From contig CALXBN010000036.1 of assembly GCA_944386555.1 (NCBI GenBank), positions 50,758-114,757 of the forward strand: a stretch of 64,000 nucleotides of DNA, given 5' to 3'. The position numbers and the translations under genes are program-made. Origin of the DNA: an uncultured Ruthenibacterium sp. (GTDB lineage Bacteria > Bacillota > Clostridia > Oscillospirales > Ruminococcaceae). The notes under the pieces are model-generated. The model saw only the letters and a program-made list of their open reading frames with translations, ran no database searches and was not told where the DNA came from. The stretch's first letter is position 1, and each line of letters opens with the position of its first letter. Of this stretch, positions 15,780 to 25,034 are shown piece by piece.

Positions 15780-17543
15780 ATGAGAGAACTCACCAGCCAG
15801 AAGATGCGCGCCCTTTCTCCGGAAATGGACCCGCTGCGCATCGGCACCGGCTGGACGCCGGAGGACCTGGCCAAGCCCCAGATCCTGATCGAGAGCACCG
15901 CCGGAGACAGCCACCCGGGCAGTGTTCATTTGGACAGGCTGGCCGAAGCGGTGCGCGAGGGTGTGGCCCGTGCGGGCGGATATGGGGCCAGATACACATG
16001 CACGGATATCTGCGATGGTGAAAGCCAGGGTACGGACGGTATCAACTACAGCCTGGCCAGCAGGGAGATCATTGCCAATATGATTGAGATCCATGCCGGT
16101 GCGACGCCTTTTGATGCGGGCGTCTATCTGGCCAGCTGCGACAAAGGCATGCCGGCAAACCTGATGGGCCTGATGCGGGCGGACATCCCTGCGGTGGTGG
16201 TGCCCGGCGGCACCATGAATGCGGGCCCCGAAATGTTGACGCTGGAACAGCTGGGGATGTACAGCGCACGATACGAGCGCGGAGAGATCGGCCGTGAAAA
16301 GCTGGACTGGGCCAAGCGGAATGCCTGCCCGGGCTGCGGCGCATGCAGTTTCATTGGAACGGCCTCCACCATGCAGATCATGGCCGAGGCACTGGGGCTT
16401 GCGCTGCCGGGCAGTGCCCTGATGCCGGCTTCCAGCCCGGATTTGCTGGACTGTGCGCGGCAGGCTGGCGGCCGGGCGGTGGAAATGGCCGGCTGCGAAG
16501 CGATGCGGCCCAGCCGGATCGTCACGATGGAAAGCTTTGAAAACGCCATTCTTGTTCATGCGGCAATATCCGGATCCAGCAACTGTTTGCTGCACCTGCC
16601 GGCGATTGCACACGAGCTGGGCATCGAGATCACCGGCGATACGTTTGACCGCCTGCACCGGGGTGCTCTGTACCTGCTGGATGTGCGCCCCGCCGGCCGC
16701 TGGCCCGCCGAGTGCTTCTACTATGCCGGCGGTGTGCCCGCCGTCATGGAGCAGATCCGGAACCGGCTGCACCTGGATGTGATGACCGTCACCGGCAAAA
16801 CCCTGGGCGAAAACCTGGAGAAGCTGCGGCAGGACGGTTTCTATGAGCGGTGTGCCGGCCGGCTGGCAGAATTTAACGCCCGGTACGGCTGCAGCCTCAC
16901 CGGCCAGGATATCATCCGCCCGGCACAGGCCCCCTTGGGTACAAATGGCTCCATTGCCGTCCTCAAGGGGAATTTGGCCCCGGAAGGTGCGGTGATCAAA
17001 CATACGGCCTGCCCGCCGGAAATGATGCGGGCAGTTTTGCGGGCCCGGCCCTTCGACAGCGAGGAGGCTTGCCTGGCCGCTGTGCTGCGCCACGAAGTGA
17101 AAAAGGGGGACGCCGTTTTTATCCGCTATGAAGGGCCCCGGGGCAGCGGCATGCCGGAGATGTTCTACACCACCGAGGCCATTTCCTCCGACAAGGAGTT
17201 GGGCCGCACCATCGCGCTGATCACCGACGGCCGCTTCTCCGGCGCGTCGACCGGGCCGGTGATCGGGCACTGCAGCCCGGAGGCCGCCGATGGCGGCCCC
17301 ATCGCCCTGGTGGAGCAGGGGGATCTGATTGAAATTGATGTGGCCGCCCGCCGGCTGGACATCGTCGGTGTGGCAGGCGAGCGCAAGACGCCCGAAGAGA
17401 TTGACGCCATTTTGGCCCGGCGCCGCGCCGCGTGGCGTCCCAGAGACCCCAAGTACACCAAGGGCGTCCTGCGCCTGTTCAGCGCGTTGGCCGCCAGCCC
17501 TATGAAGGGCGCATATCTGGACTATGATACCCTGCGGCGCTGA
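15780..17543 (+). CDS. IlvD/Edd-family dehydratase, sugar-acid type
   Basis: A 587-residue iron-sulfur dehydratase. Cluster cysteines are visible in ASCDKGMPANLMG and NACPGCGACSFIGTAST. The TDGRFSGAS motif and NLAPEGAVIKHTA near the end are family signatures. The family removes water from 2,3-dihydroxy acids (IlvD), phosphogluconate (Edd) or aldonates. The layout (SNCLLHLPAIAHE, and a C-terminus ending MKGAYLDYDT) resembles the YagF/YjhG xylonate/arabonate dehydratases more than true IlvD, and no ilv gene is nearby, so no symbol is given. The ATG has GAGGAGG 6 nt before it. The gene stands alone, with a strong hairpin after the stop. Confidence 0.8.
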   Translation: MRELTSQKMRALSPEMDPLRIGTGWTPEDLAKPQILIESTAGDSHPGSVHLDRLAEAVREGVARAGGYGARYTCTDICDGESQGTDGINYSLASREIIANMIEIHAGATPFDAGVYLASCDKGMPANLMGLMRADIPAVVVPGGTMNAGPEMLTLEQLGMYSARYERGEIGREKLDWAKRNACPGCGACSFIGTASTMQIMAEALGLALPGSALMPASSPDLLDCARQAGGRAVEMAGCEAMRPSRIVTMESFENAILVHAAISGSSNCLLHLPAIAHELGIEITGDTFDRLHRGALYLLDVRPAGRWPAECFYYAGGVPAVMEQIRNRLHLDVMTVTGKTLGENLEKLRQDGFYERCAGRLAEFNARYGCSLTGQDIIRPAQAPLGTNGSIAVLKGNLAPEGAVIKHTACPPEMMRAVLRARPFDSEEACLAAVLRHEVKKGDAVFIRYEGPRGSGMPEMFYTTEAISSDKELGRTIALITDGRFSGASTGPVIGHCSPEAADGGPIALVEQGDLIEIDVAARRLDIVGVAGERKTPEEIDAILARRRAAWRPRDPKYTKGVLRLFSALAASPMKGAYLDYDTLRR

Positions 17544-17602
17544 TAGGGCACGCCGGCGCGCGGTGCAGCCCGGCGAAAGCGCGGCATAAGATAGCGCAGA
17601 AA

Positions 17603-17636
17603 GCGGCGCGGCAACCCGCAAGGGTTGCCGCGCCGC
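17603..17636. terminator. Bidirectional terminator after the dehydratase
   Basis: Perfect 15-bp stem 17603-17617 / 17622-17636 with a GCAA loop, between the convergent dehydratase and HD-protein genes. Confidence 0.75.
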
Positions 17637-17653
17637 TGTATAAAGCGTGCCGT

Positions 17654-18232
17654 TCAGCTTTCCGCCGCCATCTCCCGGTCCACGGTGTCCTCGGTGTCAC
17701 GCATGGCCTGCAGGGTTTTGTCCAGCAGTGTGTCCAGCTCCCAGCCCAGCCGCTGCGCACCGGTGCGTATTACATCCCGGCTGCAGCCGGCGGCGAAGCG
17801 TTTGTCTTTGAATTTCTTTTTCAAGCTGGCAAGCTCCATATCTTTACAGCTTTTGGAGGGGCGCATTTTGGCTGCCGCGCCGATCAAGCCCGTCAGCTCA
17901 TCGCAGGCGAACAGCACCTGCTCCATGGGATGAGTGGGTTCCACATCGCTCACCAGGCCGTAGCCATGGCTGCAAACGGCATGCACCAGCGCTTCGTCGG
18001 CGCCGATTTCTGCCAGCAGTTCCGGCGCTTTCCGGCAGTGCTGCTGGGGGTATGCTTCCCAGTCAATATCATGCAGCAGGCCGGCCATAGCCCAGAAATC
18101 GGCATCCTGGGCAAAGCCCTGATCAGCGGCAAACCAGCGCATAACAGCCTCCACCGTGTAGGCGTGCTGCAGATGGAACGGCTCTTTGTTGTACTTTTTC
18201 AGCAGGGATACTGCTTGATCCCTTGTCGGCAT
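17654..18232 (-). CDS. HD-domain hydrolase
   Basis: A 192-residue soluble protein of the HD superfamily of metal-dependent phosphohydrolases. HLQHAYTVE supplies the first histidine, LLHDIDWEA the HD pair, and the segment around CSHGYGL the later ligands. These small one-domain HD proteins are usually annotated as hydrolases of unknown substrate (often nucleotides). AAAGGATG lies 8 nt before the ATG. It is transcribed on the minus strand, in line with the aldehyde dehydrogenase 70 nt upstream. Confidence 0.75.
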   Translation of the reverse strand: MPTRDQAVSLLKKYNKEPFHLQHAYTVEAVMRWFAADQGFAQDADFWAMAGLLHDIDWEAYPQQHCRKAPELLAEIGADEALVHAVCSHGYGLVSDVEPTHPMEQVLFACDELTGLIGAAAKMRPSKSCKDMELASLKKKFKDKRFAAGCSRDVIRTGAQRLGWELDTLLDKTLQAMRDTEDTVDREMAAES

Positions 18233-18304
18233 AAAACCACATCCTTTGTTTGGGGTTGATTGCTTCCACAGTTATAGCATCGGTGTGTGCGAAAGAAAAG
18301 GGCA

Positions 18305-19675
18305 TCAGCGCATCACCCGGTGCAGCAGTTTTTGCTTGGCAGTGGTGTAAGGCTGGTAGCGCACGGCCAGATCCGGCCAGGGGGCCTTGTCCACCACGGC
18401 GGTCTGATGGCTGAAGGTATCAAAACTGTACCTGCCGTGGTAGCAGCCCATCCCACTGGCCCCGGTCCCCCCAAAAGGCAGGCGGCTGCTCGTCAGATGC
18501 AGTATGGTGTCGTTGACGCATCCGCCTCCGAACTGGCAGCTTTGCAGAACGCGCTGTGCCAGCGGCCGGCTGCGGGTAAATATATACAGCGCCAGCGGCC
18601 GGGGACGATTGCCGACCAAAGCAATGGCCTGCTCGATGGTATCATAGGTGAGGACGGGCAGAATGGGACCGAAAATCTCCTGGCCCATTACCGGGTCATC
18701 GTTTCCTACACCTGACAGTACAGTGGGTTCGATTTGCAGGGTATCGGGGCGCAGCCCGCCGCCGCAGACGATGTGCTGGTTCGTCAGCAGGGCTGCCAGC
18801 CGGTCAAAGTGGCGCCGGTTCACAATGCGTCCGTAATCAGGATTTTCCAAAGGCGCATTGCCGTATTGGGCAATGATGGCGGCTTTCAATTCGCACAGGA
18901 ATTTCTCCTTTACGGCGCTGTGGCACAGTACATAGTCCGGTGCAACGCAGGTTTGCCCGCAGTTCAGGTATTTGCCGAATGCAATGCGCCGGGCGGCCAG
19001 TGACAGGTCCGCTGTTTGGTCCACAATGCAGGGGCTTTTGCCCCCCAGCTCCAAAGTTACCGGACACAGACGCGGTGCAGCTTTTTCCAGCACCAGCTTG
19101 CCTACCTGTGCGCTGCCGGTAAAAAAGATATGGTCGTAAGGTTCGTCCAGCAGCGCGGCGTTTTCCGCACGGCCGCCTTCCACCACCTGCACCAGCTCGG
19201 AAGGGAATACGCGGCCCAGCAGCTGGGCCAGCACGCGGCTGGTGGCGGGCGCATAGGCAGACGGCTTTACCACGGTGCAGCAGCCGGCGGCCAGTGCCCC
19301 GGCCAGCGGTTCCAGCGTCAGCAGCACCGGGTAATTCCAGGGGCTCATGATTAGTACCCGCCCCTTGGGCCTGGCTGTCACACGGCAGGCTGCAGGCCAT
19401 TGGGCGGCAGATGCCTTTACCCGGCGGGGTGCCATCCATCGCCTGACGTGGCGGCGCAGATACCGGATCTCCTCCAGCGCCAGGCCCACTTCGCACATAT
19501 AGGATTCCGTCGGGCTTTTGCCCAAGTCCTGCCGCAAAGCGCCGCACAGGCGGTCGGCATCCGCACGCACGGCCTGTTCCAGTGCATCCAGCACGGCATG
19601 CCGGTGGGAGAGAGGAAGGGTTTTGCCGGAGAGGAAGTATTCCTGCTGCCGTGCAGTCAGCTGCGCAAAATCCAT
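18305..19675 (-). CDS. Aldehyde dehydrogenase, class 3-like
   Basis: A 456-residue NAD(P)-dependent aldehyde dehydrogenase. SPWNYPVLLTLEPLAGALAA forms part of the cofactor site, FTGSAQVGK and VTLELGGKSP hold the catalytic Glu, and NCGQTC holds the nucleophilic Cys. The length and a C-terminal hydrophobic tail fit the class 3/AlkH group, which oxidises medium- and long-chain or aromatic aldehydes. The ATG at 19675 is preceded by AAAGGAGC. The open frame extends 36 codons further but through the promoter region. It is divergent from the zinc-ribbon gene at 19824. Confidence 0.9.
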   Translation of the reverse strand: MDFAQLTARQQEYFLSGKTLPLSHRHAVLDALEQAVRADADRLCGALRQDLGKSPTESYMCEVGLALEEIRYLRRHVRRWMAPRRVKASAAQWPAACRVTARPKGRVLIMSPWNYPVLLTLEPLAGALAAGCCTVVKPSAYAPATSRVLAQLLGRVFPSELVQVVEGGRAENAALLDEPYDHIFFTGSAQVGKLVLEKAAPRLCPVTLELGGKSPCIVDQTADLSLAARRIAFGKYLNCGQTCVAPDYVLCHSAVKEKFLCELKAAIIAQYGNAPLENPDYGRIVNRRHFDRLAALLTNQHIVCGGGLRPDTLQIEPTVLSGVGNDDPVMGQEIFGPILPVLTYDTIEQAIALVGNRPRPLALYIFTRSRPLAQRVLQSCQFGGGCVNDTILHLTSSRLPFGGTGASGMGCYHGRYSFDTFSHQTAVVDKAPWPDLAVRYQPYTTAKQKLLHRVMR

Positions 19676-19767
19676 ATTGCAATGCTCCTTTCGATCTGTC
19701 TGAAACATAAGTATACCATACCGGCGTGCGGAAAAGAAGATTTTTTGGCGGACAGTTTGGTGCGCAC

Positions 19768-19796
19768 TTGCCATCAAACGCAAAATATGGTAGTAT
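19768..19796 (+). promoter_or_regulatory. Promoter of the zinc-ribbon gene at 19824
   Basis: TTGCCA (19768-19773), 17 nt, TAGTAT (19791-19796). A TATACT box for the divergent aldehyde dehydrogenase lies on the minus strand at 19715-19710. Confidence 0.55.
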
Positions 19797-19823
19797 AACT
19801 GATGTTAAGGTGGTGTATGCGAT

Positions 19824-20504
19824 ATGTCAGAAACATTTACCCCGCTGGCCCGCAGCCGCTCCAGCTATTACTGCAAGGGCAGCCCGGTCCATTTTGTGAT
19901 GGTGGAGCTGTTCCGGATGGAGCAAACGGGTGAGACGGTGGTCACCTTGACATTTAAAAATCTGTATTCACATCCGATCCGCAGTTTTACTGCCCATTAC
20001 TGCTGCAAAAACCGTGCGGGCCAGGTGCTGGGGGAAGATGATTTCACCTACAGCAATGTGGACGTACGGGACGGCCAGTGCTTCGGCAGCGACGACGGCG
20101 TGTTCATCAGCGATGAAATGCTGGGCAGTGTGGAAGTCAGCCTTGTCAGCGTCACTTATGACGACGGGGTTCTGCACAGCCTGCGGCGCTGCCCGCCGGT
20201 GGCCCTGCCGGCGCTGCGGCCGCTGGAAAAAGAGATGCGCGAATCCGTGCGCAGTGCCATGGGGATCCGGGCACTGAAGTATATGCCCGAAGAAGCGCCG
20301 GACGGCTGGCGCTGTGCCTGCGGCGGGTTCAACTATAACGTGGGCCGCGGCAAATACACCTGCAGCGAGTGCGGTGCAGATAAGGCTGCCCTGCAGGCGG
20401 CAGTACAGGCCGCGCTGCGCCAGGTGCGCCCGCAGAAACCGATGTACGATGCTGCCCAGGCGTTTGGGCAGCCGCACAGCCCGCAGGAATACGGAACGCA
20501 TTGA
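19824..20504 (+). CDS. Unknown protein with C-terminal zinc ribbon
   Basis: A 226-residue soluble protein. The first ~135 residues look beta-rich (TVVTLTFKNLYSHPIRSF), like an immunoglobulin-fold domain. About residues 160-190 form a rubredoxin-type zinc ribbon with WRCACGG and YTCSECG. It could bind protein or nucleic acid, but no function can be named. The ribosome site is AGGTGG and a -35/-10 pair lies just upstream. A perfect terminator follows, so it is a single-gene unit between the divergent dehydrogenase and the topoisomerase operon. Confidence 0.65.
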   Translation: MSETFTPLARSRSSYYCKGSPVHFVMVELFRMEQTGETVVTLTFKNLYSHPIRSFTAHYCCKNRAGQVLGEDDFTYSNVDVRDGQCFGSDDGVFISDEMLGSVEVSLVSVTYDDGVLHSLRRCPPVALPALRPLEKEMRESVRSAMGIRALKYMPEEAPDGWRCACGGFNYNVGRGKYTCSECGADKAALQAAVQAALRQVRPQKPMYDAAQAFGQPHSPQEYGTH

Positions 20505-20523
20505 CGGGAAACATACCCAGCAG

Positions 20524-20551
20524 GCCGCGCCGTGCCGTAGCACGGCGCGGC
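20524..20551 (+). terminator. Terminator after the zinc-ribbon gene
   Basis: Perfect 12-bp GC stem 20524-20535 / 20540-20551 with a CGTA loop, followed by TTTGATG. Confidence 0.75.
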
Positions 20552-20660
20552 GCTTTGATGTAACGGCGCGCGCAGCGCCCTCGCCGCCCGCTGCGGTGGG
20601 AAGGCGGGATGATTGGAACGGAAGGGAACGGACAGGGCAACGGATTTGGGAGGAGAGCCA

Positions 20661-22640
20661 ATGGCAAAAAGAACCGGATATACGAACGAAAGTATCACCA
20701 GCCTGAAAGGCGCTGACCGTGTGCGCAAACGCCCGGGCGTGATTTTTGGCTCGGATGGAGTGGATGGATGCGCCCACGCCATTTTTGAAATTATTTCCAA
20801 TTCAATCGATGAGGCCCGCCAGGGCTATGGAGACCGCATTCTGGTCACTAAGCATCGGGACGGTTCGGTGGAAGTGGAAGATTTTGGGCGGGGCATGCCG
20901 GTGGATTACAATAAAAACGAGCAGCGCTACAACTGGGAACTGCTGTTCTGCGAGATGTACGCCGGCGGCAAATACGGAAATGGCGCAGACAATTACGAAT
21001 ATTCCCTGGGCCTGAACGGCCTGGGTCTGTGTGCCACCCAATACGCAAGCGAGTGGATGGTGGCCGACATCTATCGGGACGGCTTTCATTATCATCTGGA
21101 ATTCCAAAAAGGCGAAAATGTGGGCGGCCTGCAGAAAGAGCCGACAAGCCGCAGGAAAACCGGCTCGCGCATCCATTGGAAACCGGACCGGGAAGTGTTT
21201 ACCGACATCGATGTGCCTGCCTCTTATTATTTGGATACAATCAAACGCCAGGCGGTGGTGAACGCGGGCGTCACGTTCCTGTTCACCGATGAAACGGCCG
21301 ACGGCGGGAAAGCTGAAACCACGTTCTATTACGAAAAGGGCATTGAAGACTATGTGGAAGAGACAGCTGGCCTGGAGGCTCTGACACCGGTTCGCTTCTG
21401 CCAAAGCCAGGCTGAAGGACGGGACCGGGAGGACCGCCCGCTGTACAAGGTGAAGATGAGCGCCGCTTTCTGCTTTTCCAACAAAAGCCAGCTGCTGGAA
21501 TATTACCATAACTCATCCTTCCTGGAACATGGCGGCAGCCCGGACAAAGCGGTGAAGGCCGCCTTTGTGGCGCAGATTGACGCCCTGCTGCGCAGCAAGA
21601 ACCTGTACAAGAAAAATGATGCCAAGGTGAAGTTCGAGGATATCCAGGACTGCCTGATTTTTGTGTCCAGCTCGTTTTCCACACAGACAAGCTATGAGAA
21701 CCAGACAAAAAAGGCCATCACCAACAAGTTCATCCAGCAGGCCATGACGGATTTCCTGAAAAAGAACTTGGAGGTTTATTTTATTGAAAAGCCGGACGAA
21801 GCGCAGAAGATCGCCCAGCAGGTGATGATCAACAAACAAAGCCGCGAACATGCCGACCAGGTGCGGCAGGGGACCAAAAAGACCCTGACAGAAAAAATCG
21901 ACATTGCCAACCGGGTACAGAAATTTGTGGACTGCCGGTCAAAAGACCTGTCCAAGCGGGAGCTGTACATCGTAGAGGGCGACTCGGCCCTGGGCTCGGT
22001 GAAAACCAGCCGGGACAGTGAGTACCAGGCCATTATGCCCGTGCGCGGCAAGATCCTCAACTGCCTGAAAGCTGATTACAACCGCATTTTCAAAAGCGAT
22101 GTCATCACAGATCTGATCAAGGTGCTGGGCTGTGGTGTGGAGCTGACAGGTAAGGCCAAGAAGGATTTGTCCAGTTTCAGCCTGGACAATCTGCGCTGGA
22201 ACAAAGTGGTCATTTGCACGGATGCGGATGTGGACGGATACCAAATCCGCACATTGATCCTCACGATGATCTATCGTCTGGTGCCCACGCTGATCAACGA
22301 AGGATATGTGTACATTGCCGAATCACCGCTGTATGAGATTCAGAGCAAAGGACATACCTATTTTGCCTATACCGAACAGGAAAAAGCAGAGTTCCTGGGG
22401 CGCATTGGCAAGGAAAAGTACACCATCCAGCGCAGCAAGGGCCTGGGCGAAAATGATCCGGAGATGATGTGGCTCACCACCATGAATCCCGCCAGCCGGC
22501 GGCTGATCAAAGTGCAGCCTGCAGACGCCCAGCGCACGGCCCAGATGTTTGATTTGCTGCTGGGCGACAACCTCACCGGGCGCAAAGAACATATTGCCAA
22601 CCACGGTTATGAGTATTTGGACGAATTGGATCTGTCTTAA
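20661..22640 (+). CDS. parE: Type IIA topoisomerase subunit B (ParE-like)
   Basis: A 659-residue ATPase subunit. The GHKL domain shows EIISNSIDEA (Mg2+ asparagine and catalytic acid), DFGRGMPV and SLGLNGLGL. The TOPRIM domain shows YIVEGDSALGS and CTDADVDGYQIRTL with the metal aspartates. Length and pairing with a downstream A subunit 24 nt away fit topoisomerase IV or a second gyrase-like enzyme, which decatenates or relaxes DNA using ATP. The sequence diverges from canonical gyrase (EGDSALGS in place of EGDSAGGS), so ParE is preferred by context only. Start 20661 has GGGAGGAG upstream; an ATG 16 codons earlier does not. Confidence 0.85.
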   Translation: MAKRTGYTNESITSLKGADRVRKRPGVIFGSDGVDGCAHAIFEIISNSIDEARQGYGDRILVTKHRDGSVEVEDFGRGMPVDYNKNEQRYNWELLFCEMYAGGKYGNGADNYEYSLGLNGLGLCATQYASEWMVADIYRDGFHYHLEFQKGENVGGLQKEPTSRRKTGSRIHWKPDREVFTDIDVPASYYLDTIKRQAVVNAGVTFLFTDETADGGKAETTFYYEKGIEDYVEETAGLEALTPVRFCQSQAEGRDREDRPLYKVKMSAAFCFSNKSQLLEYYHNSSFLEHGGSPDKAVKAAFVAQIDALLRSKNLYKKNDAKVKFEDIQDCLIFVSSSFSTQTSYENQTKKAITNKFIQQAMTDFLKKNLEVYFIEKPDEAQKIAQQVMINKQSREHADQVRQGTKKTLTEKIDIANRVQKFVDCRSKDLSKRELYIVEGDSALGSVKTSRDSEYQAIMPVRGKILNCLKADYNRIFKSDVITDLIKVLGCGVELTGKAKKDLSSFSLDNLRWNKVVICTDADVDGYQIRTLILTMIYRLVPTLINEGYVYIAESPLYEIQSKGHTYFAYTEQEKAEFLGRIGKEKYTIQRSKGLGENDPEMMWLTTMNPASRRLIKVQPADAQRTAQMFDLLLGDNLTGRKEHIANHGYEYLDELDLS

Positions 22641-22664
22641 AGAAAGGGACGGCAAGAAGAGAGA

Positions 22665-24911
22665 ATGGCAAAGCGAACCACCAAAAAACAACCAACCATC
22701 AGCCGCCCGCAGCTGGGCGATAACGTAGAGATTCTGGACGCCGGCGTGGTGCTGGACCAGCCCATCACCGAAACGCTGGAAACCAACTATATGCCGTATG
22801 CCATGAGCGTCATCGTCTCCCGCGCCCTGCCGGAGATCGACGGTTTCAAGCCTGCCCACCGCAAGGTGCTGTATACGATGTACGAAATGGGCCTTCTGAA
22901 GGGCGCGCGCACCAAATCCGCCAACATCGTGGGCAGCACCATGCACCTGAATCCCCATGGGGATCAGGCTATTTACGATACCATGGTGCGCCTGGCACGC
23001 GGAAATGAAAGCCTGCTGGTGCCTTATGTGAACGGCAAGGGAAACTTCGGCAAGGCATACAGCCGGGATATGGCCTATGCCGCCTCCCGGTATACCGAGG
23101 CGAAGCTGGAGGACGTGTGCGCCGAACTGTTCGGCGACATCGACAAGGATACCGTGGACTTTGTGCCCAACTACGACGCTACCACCACCGAGCCCACGCT
23201 GCTGCCTGTCACGTTCCCGGCGGTTTTGGCCAATAACACGCTGGGTATTGCGGTGGGCATGGCCTCGTCCATCTGCTCGTTCAACCTGCGGGAGTTGTGC
23301 GAGACGGCCGCAGCCCTGATCAAAGACCCGGAACATGACATTGCCGCTACCATGCCCGCGCCGGACTTTGTGGGCGGAGGGTACATCCTGTATGATGAGA
23401 AAGAGATGGCCAATATTTACAACACCGGGCGCGGCAGCGTGCGGGTACGGGCGCGCTACAATTATGTGAAGGACGGCAATATGCTGGAGATCACGCAGAT
23501 CCCCCCTACCACTACGGTAGAGGCCATCATGGATAAGATCGCCGACCTGGTAAAGGCAGGGCGGGTGAAAGAGATCAGTGATATGCGCGATGAGACCGAC
23601 CTGAACGGCCTGAAACTGACCATCGACCTGAAACGCGGCCAGGACCCGGACAAAGTGATGGCCAAACTCTTCCGCCTGACGCCGCTGGAAGATGCATTTT
23701 CCTGCAACTTCAATATTTTGATCTCCGGTATGCCCCGGGTAATGGGAGTGCGGGAGATCCTGGCCGAATGGACAGCCTTCCGCACCGAGTGCGTGCGCCG
23801 GCGCACCTATCATGAACTGGACGGAAAGGAGAAACGCCTGCACCTGCTTCAGGGCCTGGCCGCCATCCTGCTGGACATTGACAAAGCCGTCCGCATCGTG
23901 CGCGAAACCGCTGAGGAGGCAGAAGTGGTGCCGAACCTGATGATCGGTTTTGGCATCGACCAGACACAGGCTGAGTACGTGGCTGAGATCCGCCTGCGCC
24001 ATTTGAACCGTGAATACATCCTTAAGCGCACTGCCGAGACCCATGAACTGGAGAATGATATTGCAGAGCTGAAGGATATTCTGGAAAAGCCCGCGAAAGT
24101 AAAGCGCATCATCATGGATGAACTGCAGGCGGTGGCCAAAAAATATGGCGAACCCCGCCGAAGCGAGATCCTGTACGATGCGGCTGCGGCAGAGGGCGAT
24201 GAGGATGAGGATGCCGTGCCCGATTATCCCGTCAGTGTGTTTTTCACCCGGGAAGGCTATTTCAAAAAAATCACCCCGCAGTCCCTTCGTATGTCCGGCG
24301 AACAAAAGCTGAAGGAGGGTGATGAAATCACGGTACAGCTGGAGACGAAAAACAGTGCCGAACTGCTGTTTTTCACCAGCCGCTGCCAGGTCTACAAGTG
24401 CCGCGCCGCAGATTTTGCTGATACCAAGGCCAGCATGATGGGCGATTACATCCCAGCGCGCCTGGCTATGGACGAGGGCGAAGTGCCCGTGTATATGGCC
24501 GTTACGGAGGATTACCGGGGCTATATGTTCTTCCTGTTTGAAAACGGGAAGGCGGCCAAAGTGCCCATGGATGCCTATGCCACCAAAAACAACCGCAAAA
24601 AGCTGCTGAATGCGTTCAGTGACAAATCGCCGCTGGTCTATGCCGCCTATCTGCGCCAGGAAGAGGAAATTGCCATTCAGAACAGCGCCGGGCGCATGCT
24701 GCTGGTGCATTCTGCCCAGGTGCCGGCAAAACAGACTAAGAATACGGCCGGCGTCAATGTGATGACGCTGAAGAAAAACCAGAGGATCACACAGGTGCGC
24801 CGGGCCAGCCGTATGGAGATTGCCGACCCGCATCGCTACCGGGTGCGCACATTGCCGGCAGCCGGGGCTGTCCTGCGCAGCGAGGATCTGGCCGAACAGA
24901 TGTCCCTGTGA
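22665..24911 (+). CDS. parC: Type IIA topoisomerase subunit A (ParC-like)
   Basis: A 748-residue breakage-reunion subunit. The catalytic tyrosine lies in AYAASRYTEAKLED, at about residue 144. The winged-helix region reads TMHLNPHGDQAIYDTMVR, with a glutamine where quinolone-sensitive enzymes carry serine (GyrA Ser83/ParC Ser80). A coiled-coil gate with IAELKDILEKPAK and a C-terminal beta-pinwheel follow. The pinwheel has no clear GyrA box (QxRGGKG), which favours topoisomerase IV activity over gyrase supercoiling. It is coupled to the B subunit gene. A weak GAAGAGAG ribosome site precedes the ATG. Confidence 0.85.
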   Translation: MAKRTTKKQPTISRPQLGDNVEILDAGVVLDQPITETLETNYMPYAMSVIVSRALPEIDGFKPAHRKVLYTMYEMGLLKGARTKSANIVGSTMHLNPHGDQAIYDTMVRLARGNESLLVPYVNGKGNFGKAYSRDMAYAASRYTEAKLEDVCAELFGDIDKDTVDFVPNYDATTTEPTLLPVTFPAVLANNTLGIAVGMASSICSFNLRELCETAAALIKDPEHDIAATMPAPDFVGGGYILYDEKEMANIYNTGRGSVRVRARYNYVKDGNMLEITQIPPTTTVEAIMDKIADLVKAGRVKEISDMRDETDLNGLKLTIDLKRGQDPDKVMAKLFRLTPLEDAFSCNFNILISGMPRVMGVREILAEWTAFRTECVRRRTYHELDGKEKRLHLLQGLAAILLDIDKAVRIVRETAEEAEVVPNLMIGFGIDQTQAEYVAEIRLRHLNREYILKRTAETHELENDIAELKDILEKPAKVKRIIMDELQAVAKKYGEPRRSEILYDAAAAEGDEDEDAVPDYPVSVFFTREGYFKKITPQSLRMSGEQKLKEGDEITVQLETKNSAELLFFTSRCQVYKCRAADFADTKASMMGDYIPARLAMDEGEVPVYMAVTEDYRGYMFFLFENGKAAKVPMDAYATKNNRKKLLNAFSDKSPLVYAAYLRQEEEIAIQNSAGRMLLVHSAQVPAKQTKNTAGVNVMTLKKNQRITQVRRASRMEIADPHRYRVRTLPAAGAVLRSEDLAEQMSL

Positions 24912-24973
24912 GGGAAGATAAGCCGTGAAAGGCGTTGCTGAACCAAAAAAACGCGTTTTCCGCAAAAATTGGA

Positions 24974-25002
24974 TTGCATTTTTCTGCGGTATATGCTATG
25001 AT
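24974..25002 (+). promoter_or_regulatory. Promoter of secG
   Basis: TTGCAT (24974-24979), 17 nt, TATGAT (24997-25002); secG starts 33 nt downstream. Confidence 0.65.
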
Positions 25003-25034
25003 ATATCGTGCATTATGGTTTGGAGGTTATACAC

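Noticed and set aside
15576..17621. A 681-codon minus-strand frame opposite the IlvD-type gene
   Set aside because: His/Gly/Gln-rich nonsense-like sequence with no domains; the plus-strand frame has clear iron-sulfur dehydratase motifs.
22323..24965. An 880-codon open frame on the minus strand opposite the topoisomerase genes
   Set aside because: It has no ribosome site or recognisable domain and mirrors the codon structure of the ParE/ParC genes; the long frame is a by-product of GC-rich third positions.
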